NCBI RefSeq assembly: GCF_029589495.1
Contig: NZ_JAAIVF010000003.1
Span: 248,001 to 312,000 of the forward strand
Reading direction: 5' to 3'
DNA: 64,000 bases
DNA from: Speluncibacter jeojiensis
Lineage (GTDB): Bacteria; Actinomycetota; Actinomycetes; Mycobacteriales; Mycobacteriaceae
The notes under the pieces are model-generated. The model made no database searches and was not told where the DNA came from. It saw only the letters and a program-made list of their open reading frames with translations. The position numbers were made by a program, and so were the translations under genes. Positions within the stretch are counted from its first letter, which is position 1, and each line of letters opens with the position of its first letter. Positions 7,411 through 15,274 of the stretch are shown piece after piece.

Positions 7411-9186
7411 TCACCGCGGCGGCGGGGCCGCTTCTGCCAGGCGGTGGGCCGCCTCGAACATCAGCGCGTGCACGAAGGCCTGCGGCAGGTTTCCGCGCAA
7501 CTGACGCTGGTCTACGTCGAACTCTTCGGTGAACAATCCCGGTGGGCCGCACGCGGTCCGGTTGCGCTCGAACCAGCGCACCGCCGCCAGCTCGTTGCCC
7601 TGCTGATGGTCCGCGAGCGCCATGAAGAACCCGCACAGCAGGAAGGCGCCTTCGGCCTCGCCGAGATCACGCTCGTCCGGCTTGTACCGGAACACATAGC
7701 CTTGCTCAGCGAGTTCACGGCGCACGGCCTCGACGGTGGCCCGGCTGCGCGGATCGTCACCCGGCACCGCGCCGCGGATCCCCGGTAGCAGCAGCGCCGC
7801 GTCGAGACGCGGGTCGTCGGGCGCACGTTGCCAGCGGCCCGACGGGTGCACGCAGTCGGCGGTGGCGCTGCGGACGATCTTGTCAGCCAGCTCGTTCCAC
7901 GACGCCGCCCGCTTTCCCGGTGCCACCTCGGCGATGCGTCGCAGGCCGGCCGCGCACATCAGTCGGGAATGCGCCCATCGACGGTTGTCGAGTTCCCACA
8001 CGCCGGCGTCGGGTTCGGCCCAGCGGTCCGTGATCGCGCGGACCAGGATGCCGGCGGCCTCCCAGTGAGTGCGGTCCAGCCGGTCCAGGCGCGCGGCCGC
8101 GGCTAACAGCAGCAGCGCTTCGCCGTAAGCGTCGAGTTGGAACTGGCTGCGGACCCAGTTGCCCCGGCGCACCTCCGCGCCGGGATAGCCGGGCAGATCG
8201 AGGTTCTCTTCGTCGGGTACGTCGTCGCCAGAGACCGTGTACGCGGGCCGCAGCTGAGGCCCGTCCGCCAGCACCCGCTCGGCGACGAACGCCACGGCGT
8301 CGTCGAGGAGGGCGGACGGGCCGGCCGACGCCAGCGCCTGGCCCGTGTAGCACTGGTCGCGGATCCAGCAGTACCGGTAGTCGTAGTTGCGGCCCTGCTC
8401 GGCACGCTCCGGCAGCGACGTCGTCGCCGCCGCGACCATGCCGCCCCCGCGGCTGGTCAGCCCCCGGAGCACCGCGTAGGCGTGCTCGCAGTCGGCGTCC
8501 GCCAGTGTCCCGTCCGCGGACGCCACCGCCTGCTCCCACGCCCGCCGGGTGGACTCCCAGGCACGGTCCGCGTCCACCGGATCGGCGTCCAGTTCGCGGT
8601 CGGAGATCTCCAGTACCAGGTCGTGGTCGTTTCCCGGTTCCACGTCGATGAACGCGGTCAGCCGGCCTTGCTCGTCCGGCCGCGCGCCCGGCGCGCCGGA
8701 CCACCGCAGCCGGCACGGTCCCGACCGGCCCGACCACACTCCCCCGGTGCAGACAAGGTCGGTCATCTCGCGCACGCCGCAACCCGTGCGCACGTTCAGG
8801 TCGACCCGCATCCGGGTGGTCTGGTCGAGAGCACGGATTCGGCGCAGCACCACCGCGGTGTGGATGTCGCCCGGAAAGGCCAGCGCCTCGCGGCATTCGA
8901 CGACACCGTCAGTGGTCACCCACCGCGAACGCCAGATCAGCGAGCGCGCCTCGTACCGGCCGCCCCACACGAACCGCGCCCACGCCGGCGCGACCGCATA
9001 CACGCCCGACCCGCCGAGCAGTGTGTTGAACACCGCGGGACTGTGCCAGTGCGGCAGGCACATCCACACGCAGTCGCCGCGCGGCCCGATGACGATGCCC
9101 CGTTCGCCGTCGGCAAGCAACGCGTACTCGCGCAGCACGTGCGGCGGGAACTGCGTCGCCGTCTGCTCGTCGGACTCGACCGGCAT
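7411..9186 (-). CDS. Glycoside hydrolase family 15 (glucoamylase/trehalase-type)
   Basis: 591 residues from ATG 9186. The N-terminal ~250 residues form the beta-sandwich domain; the rest is the (alpha/alpha)6 barrel. The barrel carries the GH15 signatures RNYDYRYCWIRDQCYT (about residue 290) and GLFTEEFDVDQRQLRGNLPQ near the C-terminus, with the catalytic acid/base pair expected among these glutamates. No signal peptide, so it probably acts on cytosolic alpha-glucans or trehalose; in mycobacteria a GH15 protein is a trehalase. It was probably followed in its operon by the lost molybdoenzyme. A GGGTATC at 9232-9226 lies just upstream, without a good -35. Confidence 0.9.
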   Translation of the reverse strand: MPVESDEQTATQFPPHVLREYALLADGERGIVIGPRGDCVWMCLPHWHSPAVFNTLLGGSGVYAVAPAWARFVWGGRYEARSLIWRSRWVTTDGVVECREALAFPGDIHTAVVLRRIRALDQTTRMRVDLNVRTGCGVREMTDLVCTGGVWSGRSGPCRLRWSGAPGARPDEQGRLTAFIDVEPGNDHDLVLEISDRELDADPVDADRAWESTRRAWEQAVASADGTLADADCEHAYAVLRGLTSRGGGMVAAATTSLPERAEQGRNYDYRYCWIRDQCYTGQALASAGPSALLDDAVAFVAERVLADGPQLRPAYTVSGDDVPDEENLDLPGYPGAEVRRGNWVRSQFQLDAYGEALLLLAAAARLDRLDRTHWEAAGILVRAITDRWAEPDAGVWELDNRRWAHSRLMCAAGLRRIAEVAPGKRAASWNELADKIVRSATADCVHPSGRWQRAPDDPRLDAALLLPGIRGAVPGDDPRSRATVEAVRRELAEQGYVFRYKPDERDLGEAEGAFLLCGFFMALADHQQGNELAAVRWFERNRTACGPPGLFTEEFDVDQRQLRGNLPQAFVHALMFEAAHRLAEAAPPPR

Positions 9187-9543
9187 GACACCCCCGATCG
9201 TCGTCGCATCCGGCCCACCGTGTCAGATACCCCGAATCCGTGGTGGATATGCGCGGTGTCCATGTGAGGTTCCCTGCTCGGACGATCGGTCGCCGACGAA
9301 CGACGCCGCACCGAGGCGGCAGCTGTCCACACCGAGGCGCCACCCCACCGGGCCGAGCGAACCGAACTACTCCCCCTGCGTAAGCAGGTCGCCGACCGGG
9401 AGCCCGAAGGAATCTGTGCCGGGATGTCCGTCCGCTGCGCGTAGGCTGGGGGTATCGGCGGCAGTTCGTACGCTTCATTCGAGAATGCGTCGTCACCGAT
9501 TGAAGTATCTGGCCGATTCGCGGCCGAGACAGGGGCGTCGACC
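9187..9543. promoter_or_regulatory. Divergent intergenic region between GH15 and DUF5994 genes
   Basis: No gene seen in 357 bases. It holds two GGGTAT boxes, one per strand: 9227-9232 (reading left, toward the GH15 gene) and 9450-9455 (reading right, toward 9544). The right-hand one has GTCC 16 bases upstream, a poor match to the SigF -35 GTTT. Both could be SigF-type -10 elements, but confidence is low without matching -35 sequences. Confidence 0.3.
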
Positions 9544-10092
9544 GTGACGCTGAATCATGCTGTGCTGCCGTCTGTTGACCATCCTGATGGGTGCCCGTCG
9601 GGCTCGTCACGGTTGCGACTCAATCCCACGTTTGCAGGGTTCATCAACGGGGCATGGTGGCCGCGTACACGCGACCTCACCCACGACCTTCCCTCCCTGC
9701 TCGACGCGCTGTTCGCACAGGTCGGCCTCGTCGAGCGCGTGATCTATGACCTCGACGAGTGGTCGCCGGCACCCGAGCGGATCCGCGTGCACGACCACAC
9801 GGTGTGGCTCGACGGATACCGGTTCCAGCCCCGCAACACTCTGTACGTCCTGTTTGCCCACCGCATCAGGCTCACACTGCTGGTGGTGCCGCCGTGCACC
9901 GAACCCCGGTTCGCGCACGCCACACTGATGGCCGCGGCCACCCCGAACGACGCCACCAGCGCCGACGAACTCCTGATGACCGGCGTGCGAGAGGCAACTT
10001 GCCGGTCCGACCATGTTGCGGCGCAGAAACATTGGGATGCCGACGATGGGTCGGCCACCGCCCGCTGGCGGCGATCCCGACCACGAAGATGA
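9544..10092 (+). CDS. DUF5994 family protein, copy 1
   Basis: 182 residues from GTG 9544. The core LRLNPTFAGFINGAWWPRTRDL, followed by ERVIYDLDEWSPAPERI and LLVVPPCTEPRFAHATLM, matches the DUF5994 family of mycobacteria and relatives: a ~130-residue soluble domain with a conserved G(A/V)WWPR motif, function unknown. The C-terminal 40 residues are basic and low in complexity and may be a degraded tail. A second, diverged copy lies just downstream. Confidence 0.75.
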   Translation: MTLNHAVLPSVDHPDGCPSGSSRLRLNPTFAGFINGAWWPRTRDLTHDLPSLLDALFAQVGLVERVIYDLDEWSPAPERIRVHDHTVWLDGYRFQPRNTLYVLFAHRIRLTLLVVPPCTEPRFAHATLMAAATPNDATSADELLMTGVREATCRSDHVAAQKHWDADDGSATARWRRSRPRR

Positions 10093-10149
10093 CGCGCGAC
10101 TGCGCGGCAACAATCGACCGACTCGACCCGAATACGGAAGTCCAACACC

Positions 10150-10602
10150 ATGATGCACAGACACCACCCCACACCCGGTCAACTCGACCTGGGTCCGGCC
10201 CGATCTTCGGCGGATGGGCGTCAGCCCTTCCCGCATCCGACCCGCACACCGCGGGTGCGGCTGACCCCACACGCCTGCGGCGAGACTCTGCTCGATGGGG
10301 TCTGGTGGCCGCGCACCGCGAACCTGACCAGAGAGTTGCACGACCTGATCAGCGCGGTTACACCGAGTGTCGGCGTGACCGAACGGATCACCTTCGGGTG
10401 GAATCCGGCGAGCATCTCGCAACGCCGGGCCGACCTGCCCGACGGGGTCACGGTCGAGGACCGCGTCGCCGACCAACCGCCGGACGTGATGTACCTGTTC
10501 GGGGACAACGGAACCCGCCTGTCCCTGCTGATCATTCCGGCTGCCACGCACTTCACGCACGCCCACGCCGCCATGGCTGCGGCGGGGGCCGGCGGGGGGT
10601 GA
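10150..10602 (+). CDS. DUF5994 family protein, copy 2
   Basis: 150 residues from ATG 10150 (ATG 10153 is equally possible). It carries ETLLDGVWWPRTANL, TERITFGWNPASIS and LLIIPAATHFTHAHAAMAAA, the same order of blocks as the gene at 9544 but only moderately similar, so this is an old duplication or a co-inherited pair. No catalytic residues can be assigned. It ends at a glycine-rich tail and is followed within three bases by the next short reading frame. Confidence 0.75.
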   Translation: MMHRHHPTPGQLDLGPARSSADGRQPFPHPTRTPRVRLTPHACGETLLDGVWWPRTANLTRELHDLISAVTPSVGVTERITFGWNPASISQRRADLPDGVTVEDRVADQPPDVMYLFGDNGTRLSLLIIPAATHFTHAHAAMAAAGAGGG

Positions 10603-10604
10603 CC

Positions 10605-10853
10605 GTGACCCGCCGCGAGAACAACGCACCCGGCGGCGGGGGCGGTGTGCGGTGGTCGGCGAGAGCCCCGGCGCGGGCACTGCTCCGGGCCGGTTACGCC
10701 ACGGTCACGTTCCCACTGCGAACCGCTGCGGAGACCGCGCTGTCCCGGCTGGACGGACGTGCCCCGCTACGGGTCGCCTACTCGGAACTACTGATCACCG
10801 TCGACGATGCCGGTCCACGGGGCGGGGCACCAATGACCAACTGCGAGATGTAG
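10605..10853 (+). CDS. Short hypothetical protein, 82 residues
   Basis: From GTG 10605 immediately after the second DUF5994 gene. The middle segment ARALLRAGYATVTFPLRTAAETALSRL and LRVAYSELLITVDD read as an amphipathic helical pair with normal third-position GC bias, while the ends are low complexity. It could be an intact small gene coupled to the DUF5994 genes or the surviving piece of a longer one. No family recognised. Confidence 0.4.
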   Translation: MTRRENNAPGGGGGVRWSARAPARALLRAGYATVTFPLRTAAETALSRLDGRAPLRVAYSELLITVDDAGPRGGAPMTNCEM

Positions 10854-11324
10854 AGGGCTCCGTCGCCGGTGATCCGGGCCGCAGTCAAACCGTCGCGGAT
10901 GGCCCTGGGTGCGCAGTGCGGCACCGGACGCTTCGGGCGTCGGCGATCGGCGACGGTCAGCGCAGTCCACGCCGTGCCCGGTGCACCCGTTTCGAGTCGC
11001 GGGGCGGGCGTCGGCCGCGTCGACCCGCACCCCACTGCGCGAGAACGAACCCGAGCGGCGCCGGGATCGTGGCGACGACGTCGGCGCAACGGCTCGCGCC
11101 GGTCCCGTCGCGGGGCATCGTCCCGTCAGCAAACGCCGGCGAGGTGTGTTAAGTGTTGCACGCTGGCGCCGGTCCCGACCACGACCCCGAGGGCGGCCTT
11201 CTTGCCCTCGGGTCGTGGTCGCCGACCGGCCGGTGGCCGCTGCACGACAATCCCCGCCCCCCCAAGACGATCGACACAGCGCAACGCGTGGAACAGAAGG
11301 ATCAGCGGCACAAAGCCGGTGCAG
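10854..11324. other. Non-coding or decayed stretch with no supported gene
   Basis: About 470 bases in which every frame gives arginine-rich shadow translations without recognisable motifs. It contains the strong hairpin at 11177-11220. I see no intact gene here. Confidence 0.5.
11177..11220. terminator. Long near-perfect hairpin, terminator-like
   Basis: Left arm 11177-11194 and right arm 11204-11220 pair over 17 base pairs with a single bulged C; the nine-base loop is ggccttctt. There is no T-run after it, but long GC hairpins of this kind terminate transcription in actinobacteria. It is isolated within the decayed region, so it probably belonged to a gene that is now lost. Confidence 0.6.
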
Positions 11325-11444
11325 GTGCTCTCACTTTGTGACCTCTGCTGCCTCGGATACGCCGGCGCTCACGACTACCCGGTCCTGACTTCCGACCGGC
11401 ACTGGACCACCCTCGGACCCCACGGCCTGACCACCGCGGTCTGA
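11325..11444 (+). pseudogene. C-terminal fragment of a PIN-domain (VapC-type) toxin
   Basis: The frame ending at the TGA at 11442-11444 reads VLSLCDLCCLGYAGAHDYPV, then LTSDRHWTTL. This is the usual end of VapC PIN ribonucleases (SLgDraCLAlA...PVLTaDraW), including the last acidic residues of the active site. The N-terminal ~90 residues and any VapB antitoxin are missing. Only 38-40 codons remain, so it is non-functional. Confidence 0.55.
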
Positions 11445-11482
11445 AACTTCCGAGACCCTGCCTGCCAACCCTGAACGAGCCC

Positions 11483-11707
11483 GTGTACTGGACCAAGTGC
11501 ACGATCATTGCCTGCCAGCCCGGCCACGAGTTCGGCTTCACGGTGCTCGGTCCCTGCGACAAGCCGGCCAACACCTGGCGTTACCGGTTCGAACCGAGCG
11601 GTAACGACACGGGGAAGGGAAGAGCACGATGGCCAGCGAGGTGGAAGCCGGCACTGAACGCCTTCGTTATCGCGTTCGAGGACCGGATCACCCCGAGTGA
11701 AACCTAA
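11483..11707 (+). pseudogene. Fragment of an SRPBCC (polyketide-cyclase/START-like) protein
   Basis: The segment CQPGHEFGFTVLGPCDKPAN followed by TWRYRFEPSG matches the middle strands of actinobacterial SRPBCC proteins (epGreFgFtV.gpdgkp.ntWrYrlePsG). Both flanks fail to continue the family, so this is an internal fragment of about 45 codons with an unrelated tail to 11707. It lies 39 bases after the PIN remnant. Confidence 0.5.
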
Positions 11708-11797
11708 ACCGATGTGTCAGAACCGGATCCACCGTTATCCGGATAGTCTCAGAGAATCAATGCAGTCGCCGAGTAAGCGAGCCACAGGACCGAGATC

Positions 11798-12277
11798 ATG
11801 GCCGGGTTTCAGCGCGGTGCCAATCAAGGCGGGCACGCGGTTCCCCGTCGGTTGAGCCGGTCTGGGGCGGTGGGCCAGTTCGTACGGTTCTGTCTGATCG
11901 GCGTCGTCAGTGCGGCTGCCTACCTGGTGTTGTATCTGGCATTGCGCCGGGCGGTCGGCGCGCAGGTGGCCAACTTCCTCGCCCTGTTGCTCACCGCGAT
12001 CGCCAACACCGCCGCCAATCGCGCGTTCACGTTCGGCGTGCGGGGCCGACGGCATGCCGCCAAGCATCAGTTGGAGGGCCTGGTGGTCTTCGGCCTCGGC
12101 CTGGCGCTGACGAGCGGGTCGCTTCTCGCACTGCACGTCCTGACTCCCACAGCGTCTCAGCAGGTCGAGGTGGTGGTGCTGTTCGCCGCCAATTCCGTCG
12201 CCACTCTTGTGCGGTTCCTCGGATTGCGGTGGGTGTTCGTGGCGCGTCATGGTGAACATGATTCGGGTGCAGATTGA
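11798..12277 (+). CDS. GtrA family membrane protein
   Basis: 159 residues from ATG 11798, with four hydrophobic helices (about 27-47, 52-72, 90-110 and 122-142). The family hallmark is visible in VRFCLIGVVSAAAYLVLYLAL and FLALLLTAIANTAANRAFTF. GtrA-type proteins are proposed to flip polyprenyl-phosphate-linked sugars or assist membrane glycosyltransferases. The neighbouring sugar-lipid genes at 16-20 kb fit that role. It converges on the methyltransferase gene with one base between stops. Confidence 0.88.
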   Translation: MAGFQRGANQGGHAVPRRLSRSGAVGQFVRFCLIGVVSAAAYLVLYLALRRAVGAQVANFLALLLTAIANTAANRAFTFGVRGRRHAAKHQLEGLVVFGLGLALTSGSLLALHVLTPTASQQVEVVVLFAANSVATLVRFLGLRWVFVARHGEHDSGAD

Positions 12278-12278
12278 G

Positions 12279-12932
12279 TCATTCCCGCGTCAGATGGATG
12301 AAGTACCGACCGGACGCCTCGATCATCCCGCGCACTCTGAGACCGGCGGCGTGCGCGAGCGGGCCCGCTGTTTCGGAACCGACCCGCGACCACGGAAACC
12401 ATTCACCCACGCAGCGGGCATTCTCCCATCGCACCACTTCGTGGCTCAGACCGGTCGCGGGTGGGTCGATCTCGGCAACCAGAATTCCGTTCGGCGCAAG
12501 CAGTTCCCGCACGCGACGCAGCATTCGCAAAGGGTCGCCGCCGATACCGATGTTCCCGTCCGCCAGCAGGACATGCGCCCACAGTCCGAGGTTCGGCAAC
12601 GGCGCGAAGATGTCCCGGCGCAGCGCCGCGCCGCCACGGTGGATGGTCATCTGCACTGCGACCGAGGAGAGGTCGATGCCGAGAGACGGCACACCCCGCC
12701 GGGCCAGCGCCGCAGTGAATCGTCCGGGGCCACAGCCGAGGTCCAATGTGGGTCCGGCGCACGGCTGAAGCAACACACTGTCGGCGAAGCGGTCGGCGGG
12801 TGTGGACAGTGCGCCGCCGAGGTAGCGACGCCACGGAAGAGGACGGCGCGTGCCGTCCGGACTGCTGACCCAGCACGGCACCCCCGCGAAGAGATCGCGG
12901 TAGAGCACGTCGATAGGGTCCTCGGCTGTCAT
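12279..12932 (-). CDS. SAM-dependent methyltransferase (class I)
   Basis: 217 residues from ATG 12932. Motif I is PTLDLGCGPGRFTAALARRG (residues ~62-81), followed by the acidic strand-2 end in SLGIDLSSVAV and the post-II region DGNIGIGGDPLRMLRRVREL. The substrate cannot be read from the sequence. It follows the membrane protein and molybdoenzyme genes on the same strand with a 70-base gap, so it probably belongs to the same transcript. A role in the methylthio-sugar pathway is possible but unproven. Confidence 0.85.
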   Translation of the reverse strand: MTAEDPIDVLYRDLFAGVPCWVSSPDGTRRPLPWRRYLGGALSTPADRFADSVLLQPCAGPTLDLGCGPGRFTAALARRGVPSLGIDLSSVAVQMTIHRGGAALRRDIFAPLPNLGLWAHVLLADGNIGIGGDPLRMLRRVRELLAPNGILVAEIDPPATGLSHEVVRWENARCVGEWFPWSRVGSETAGPLAHAAGLRVRGMIEASGRYFIHLTRE

Positions 12933-13002
12933 GCCGAGCTGCGGTATCGACGCTGCCGCGCCGCGCGGTGCGCAGCTCCTTGAGTGGCGGATCCCGTCGT
13001 GG

Positions 13003-13569
13003 TCACGCCGAGGACTCCGGCGAGGATGTTCCCTCCGCCTCGGTGGCCCGCCGTCCGCTGGCCGCGAGCCGGTGGCGGCGGGTGAGCCCCAGCCGGATCG
13101 AGTAGACGACGGCGCTGACTGCGAACATCACGGCAGTGAGCAGCAACCAGCGGCCGAGGAATGGCTGCTGCGTCTGACCGGTGGCCGCGAGGTAGGTCGG
13201 CTGTCCCTGCTCGACGATTCCGGGGAAGAACAGCACGAAGAGCAAACCGCTGCCCAGTACCGGTATCCGCAGGTAATTCACCGGTGACACCGTCGGTTTC
13301 GCGACCTGCACGCGGCCGGTGACCCCGCGCCAACCGGCGATTAATGACCGGTCGGCGAACGCGTAGAGCGGGAACAGCACAAGATCGTGGAGGATGACCG
13401 CGCCCACGAACCAGACGAGAATCGACTGCCACCAAATGTCCCGATTCCACAGCGTGGTCAGGCCGATGGTCTCGATCACGTAGCTGACGAGCGCGAAGCT
13501 CGCCACCAACACCAGAAGATGCAGCGGGTGTGCCCCGTAGAAGCGTTTGACGTTCGGCATCGCGCGCAT
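13003..13569 (-). CDS. Integral membrane protein, 188 residues
   Basis: ATG 13569 is preferred because GGAG (13577-13580) lies five bases upstream; ATG 13560 is a later option. Four hydrophobic stretches are seen (around residues 12-32, 42-65, 95-112 and 125-148), then a charged cytosolic tail rich in Ser/Glu. No family is recognised. Its start is within two bases of the molybdoenzyme stop, so the two are translated together and it is a likely partner subunit. Confidence 0.65.
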   Translation of the reverse strand: MRAMPNVKRFYGAHPLHLLVLVASFALVSYVIETIGLTTLWNRDIWWQSILVWFVGAVILHDLVLFPLYAFADRSLIAGWRGVTGRVQVAKPTVSPVNYLRIPVLGSGLLFVLFFPGIVEQGQPTYLAATGQTQQPFLGRWLLLTAVMFAVSAVVYSIRLGLTRRHRLAASGRRATEAEGTSSPESSA

Positions 13570-13570
13570 G

Positions 13571-14950
13571 TCAGCTCCGGAAGTCGATCGAGCGGACCCA
13601 CTTGGTGTTGTGCACACCGGGCAGCGCAGGCACGATGATCCGCGCCGGATATCCGTGGTCGAGAGACAGATCGACTCCGTTTACCCTGAGTGCAAGCAGC
13701 GCGTCGGGGTTCAGGATCTGGTTCGGCTGCAGCATGGCCTGTCCGAACCCGCCGTTGCGCTGGAATGACTGCACGAACGCAGACCTGGGGACCGGCACAC
13801 CGACGTGCTCGGCGAGCGCGGCGAGTGGTATACCGGTCCAGGTCTGTGTCGTCGACCACCCCTCGACACACGCGATGGACAGCCGCGCGGAGTGCTGGGG
13901 CATGGCCACCAGCGTTGCCCGATCGAGGGTCACCTCCCGGTGACCGCCGCGCAATGTCAGCCGCCAGTCGGGCCCGGCGACGGCGGGATCGATTGCCGCG
14001 GCGGATGCGGTCTTGTTGATCTGGAAGTCGTTGGGTCCGGATCCGTCGCTGCGTCCGCGGGGAAGCAGCAGCGAGGTGGTCCGGATGATGCCACCGATCG
14101 ACTGACCGGCGCTGAGTACGGCAACCAGCAGTGAACCCCCGCCGACCAGGGCGAGCACTCCGCGGCGACTGAGTGTGGGCGGCGCGGGATTCTCGCTGAC
14201 CAGCCCGTCGGTGTCCGGCGGCTCGGGCCGGGTGGCGGCGCGTGAGGTCCGCAGTTCGGTACGCATCGATCGGGATCCGAGACTGCGGACCATCCGGGGC
14301 AGTTTGAGTGACACATGCACGAGGAAACCGGCGATGAACACCCACGCGCCGAAGTAGTGCGCGGTGTAGAAGCTGAATCCGAAGAGGTAGTCGTACTGGA
14401 TGTTCAGCACTCCGGTGGCGATCTCGAATACGATCCCGCCGACGAGGAACAGCAGCGAGAGCCGTTCGAGCAGCTGTGCCGACGAGCGGGCCGGGGGCCA
14501 GGCGAACAGTCTCGGCATCACCGACCACAGTTTCGCCAGCACCAGCGGGATGATCGTCAGCCCGACGATGACGTGCAGCCCCTGGGTGAGTCCGAAGAGC
14601 CACGCGGGTTTGGTGGGCCAGTCGAACCACGGCAGATGCAGCCACCCGACCTCGGAGGGGATGGCCTGTCCGAAGCGGGGGCCGTAGGCGATGTAGTCGA
14701 GCAGTCCGGTCACGGCGACCACCGGAAGTGCGACGAGGAGCGCCGCGCCGAACACCGCAGTCAACCAGGGGCCTCGCACCGGGCTTCGCCACATCCGTGG
14801 GGCGGGCAGACCCGGTGGGCGACGACGCGCAACGGCCCTCCACAGCGCCGCCGGGAATCCGTAGTCGGCGTCCGTGCCGACGCCGTCAGGATCGACTGTC
14901 CCGTCGTGTCGCGGCACGTCCGGCTCTGCTGGCGGTCCTGTCTCGCTCAC
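13571..14950 (-). CDS. Cytochrome b membrane domain fused to sulfite-oxidase-fold molybdopterin domain, internal Tat-like motif
   Basis: 459 residues from GTG 14950 (GGAG six bases upstream). Residues ~60-215 contain four helices with paired histidines (WLHLPWFDW, LTQGLHVIVG, YTAHYFGAW, GFLVHVSLKL) for haem. At 260-285 a twin-arginine-like motif LSRRGVLALVG followed by a hydrophobic stretch precedes the molybdopterin domain (310-459), whose presumed Mo ligand is Cys361 (IACVEGWS). The layout implies that the Mo domain is exported and linked to the quinone pool. Its position beside MTA phosphorylase and sugar genes suggests a sulfur-containing envelope substrate (inference). Confidence 0.85.
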   Translation of the reverse strand: MSETGPPAEPDVPRHDGTVDPDGVGTDADYGFPAALWRAVARRRPPGLPAPRMWRSPVRGPWLTAVFGAALLVALPVVAVTGLLDYIAYGPRFGQAIPSEVGWLHLPWFDWPTKPAWLFGLTQGLHVIVGLTIIPLVLAKLWSVMPRLFAWPPARSSAQLLERLSLLFLVGGIVFEIATGVLNIQYDYLFGFSFYTAHYFGAWVFIAGFLVHVSLKLPRMVRSLGSRSMRTELRTSRAATRPEPPDTDGLVSENPAPPTLSRRGVLALVGGGSLLVAVLSAGQSIGGIIRTTSLLLPRGRSDGSGPNDFQINKTASAAAIDPAVAGPDWRLTLRGGHREVTLDRATLVAMPQHSARLSIACVEGWSTTQTWTGIPLAALAEHVGVPVPRSAFVQSFQRNGGFGQAMLQPNQILNPDALLALRVNGVDLSLDHGYPARIIVPALPGVHNTKWVRSIDFRS

Positions 14951-15274
14951 GATGCACTCCGCTCGACATGGGCAACGGTCTGGTCCTGTGCCGTGCAGGT
15001 CCGCGTTCCAGTTTCCTATGAATCGCGCTCCCGCGGATCCGGTTGACGGACTTCTCCGACGGCACAGGCCGCCGGTACACGGTGACATTCCAGTACACGG
15101 TGATGCCGGCTCGCCTCGACCCATCCGCCGGCCGTCGGCTACGAAGCCCTCATGATGTGCCGGCGGACATGAGAACCGGTGCCGGTGTTCGAAAAAATCG
15201 ATGGCCAGTTCGATACCCGGTGCCGCGGCCGATGAACGCCGAATTCGCCGTGGCGCCGCAGAGGCGGGAGGAGA
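14951..15274. promoter_or_regulatory. Divergent promoter region with an 11-base direct repeat
   Basis: 324 bases without a gene, between the leftward molybdoenzyme operon and the rightward MTA phosphorylase operon. GTACACGGTGA occurs at 15075-15085 and again at 15093-15103, exactly 18 bases apart, as expected for two regulator half-sites on one DNA face. No clear sigma-A promoter could be placed. Confidence 0.45.

Noticed and set aside
9227-9232. GGGTATC upstream of the GH15 gene as a firm SigF promoter
   Set aside because: No GTTT-like -35 at 15-17 bases; kept only as a low-confidence note.
8137-9267. 376-codon plus-strand frame opposite the GH15 gene
   Set aside because: Shadow of the GH15 gene with low-complexity Arg/Pro translation.
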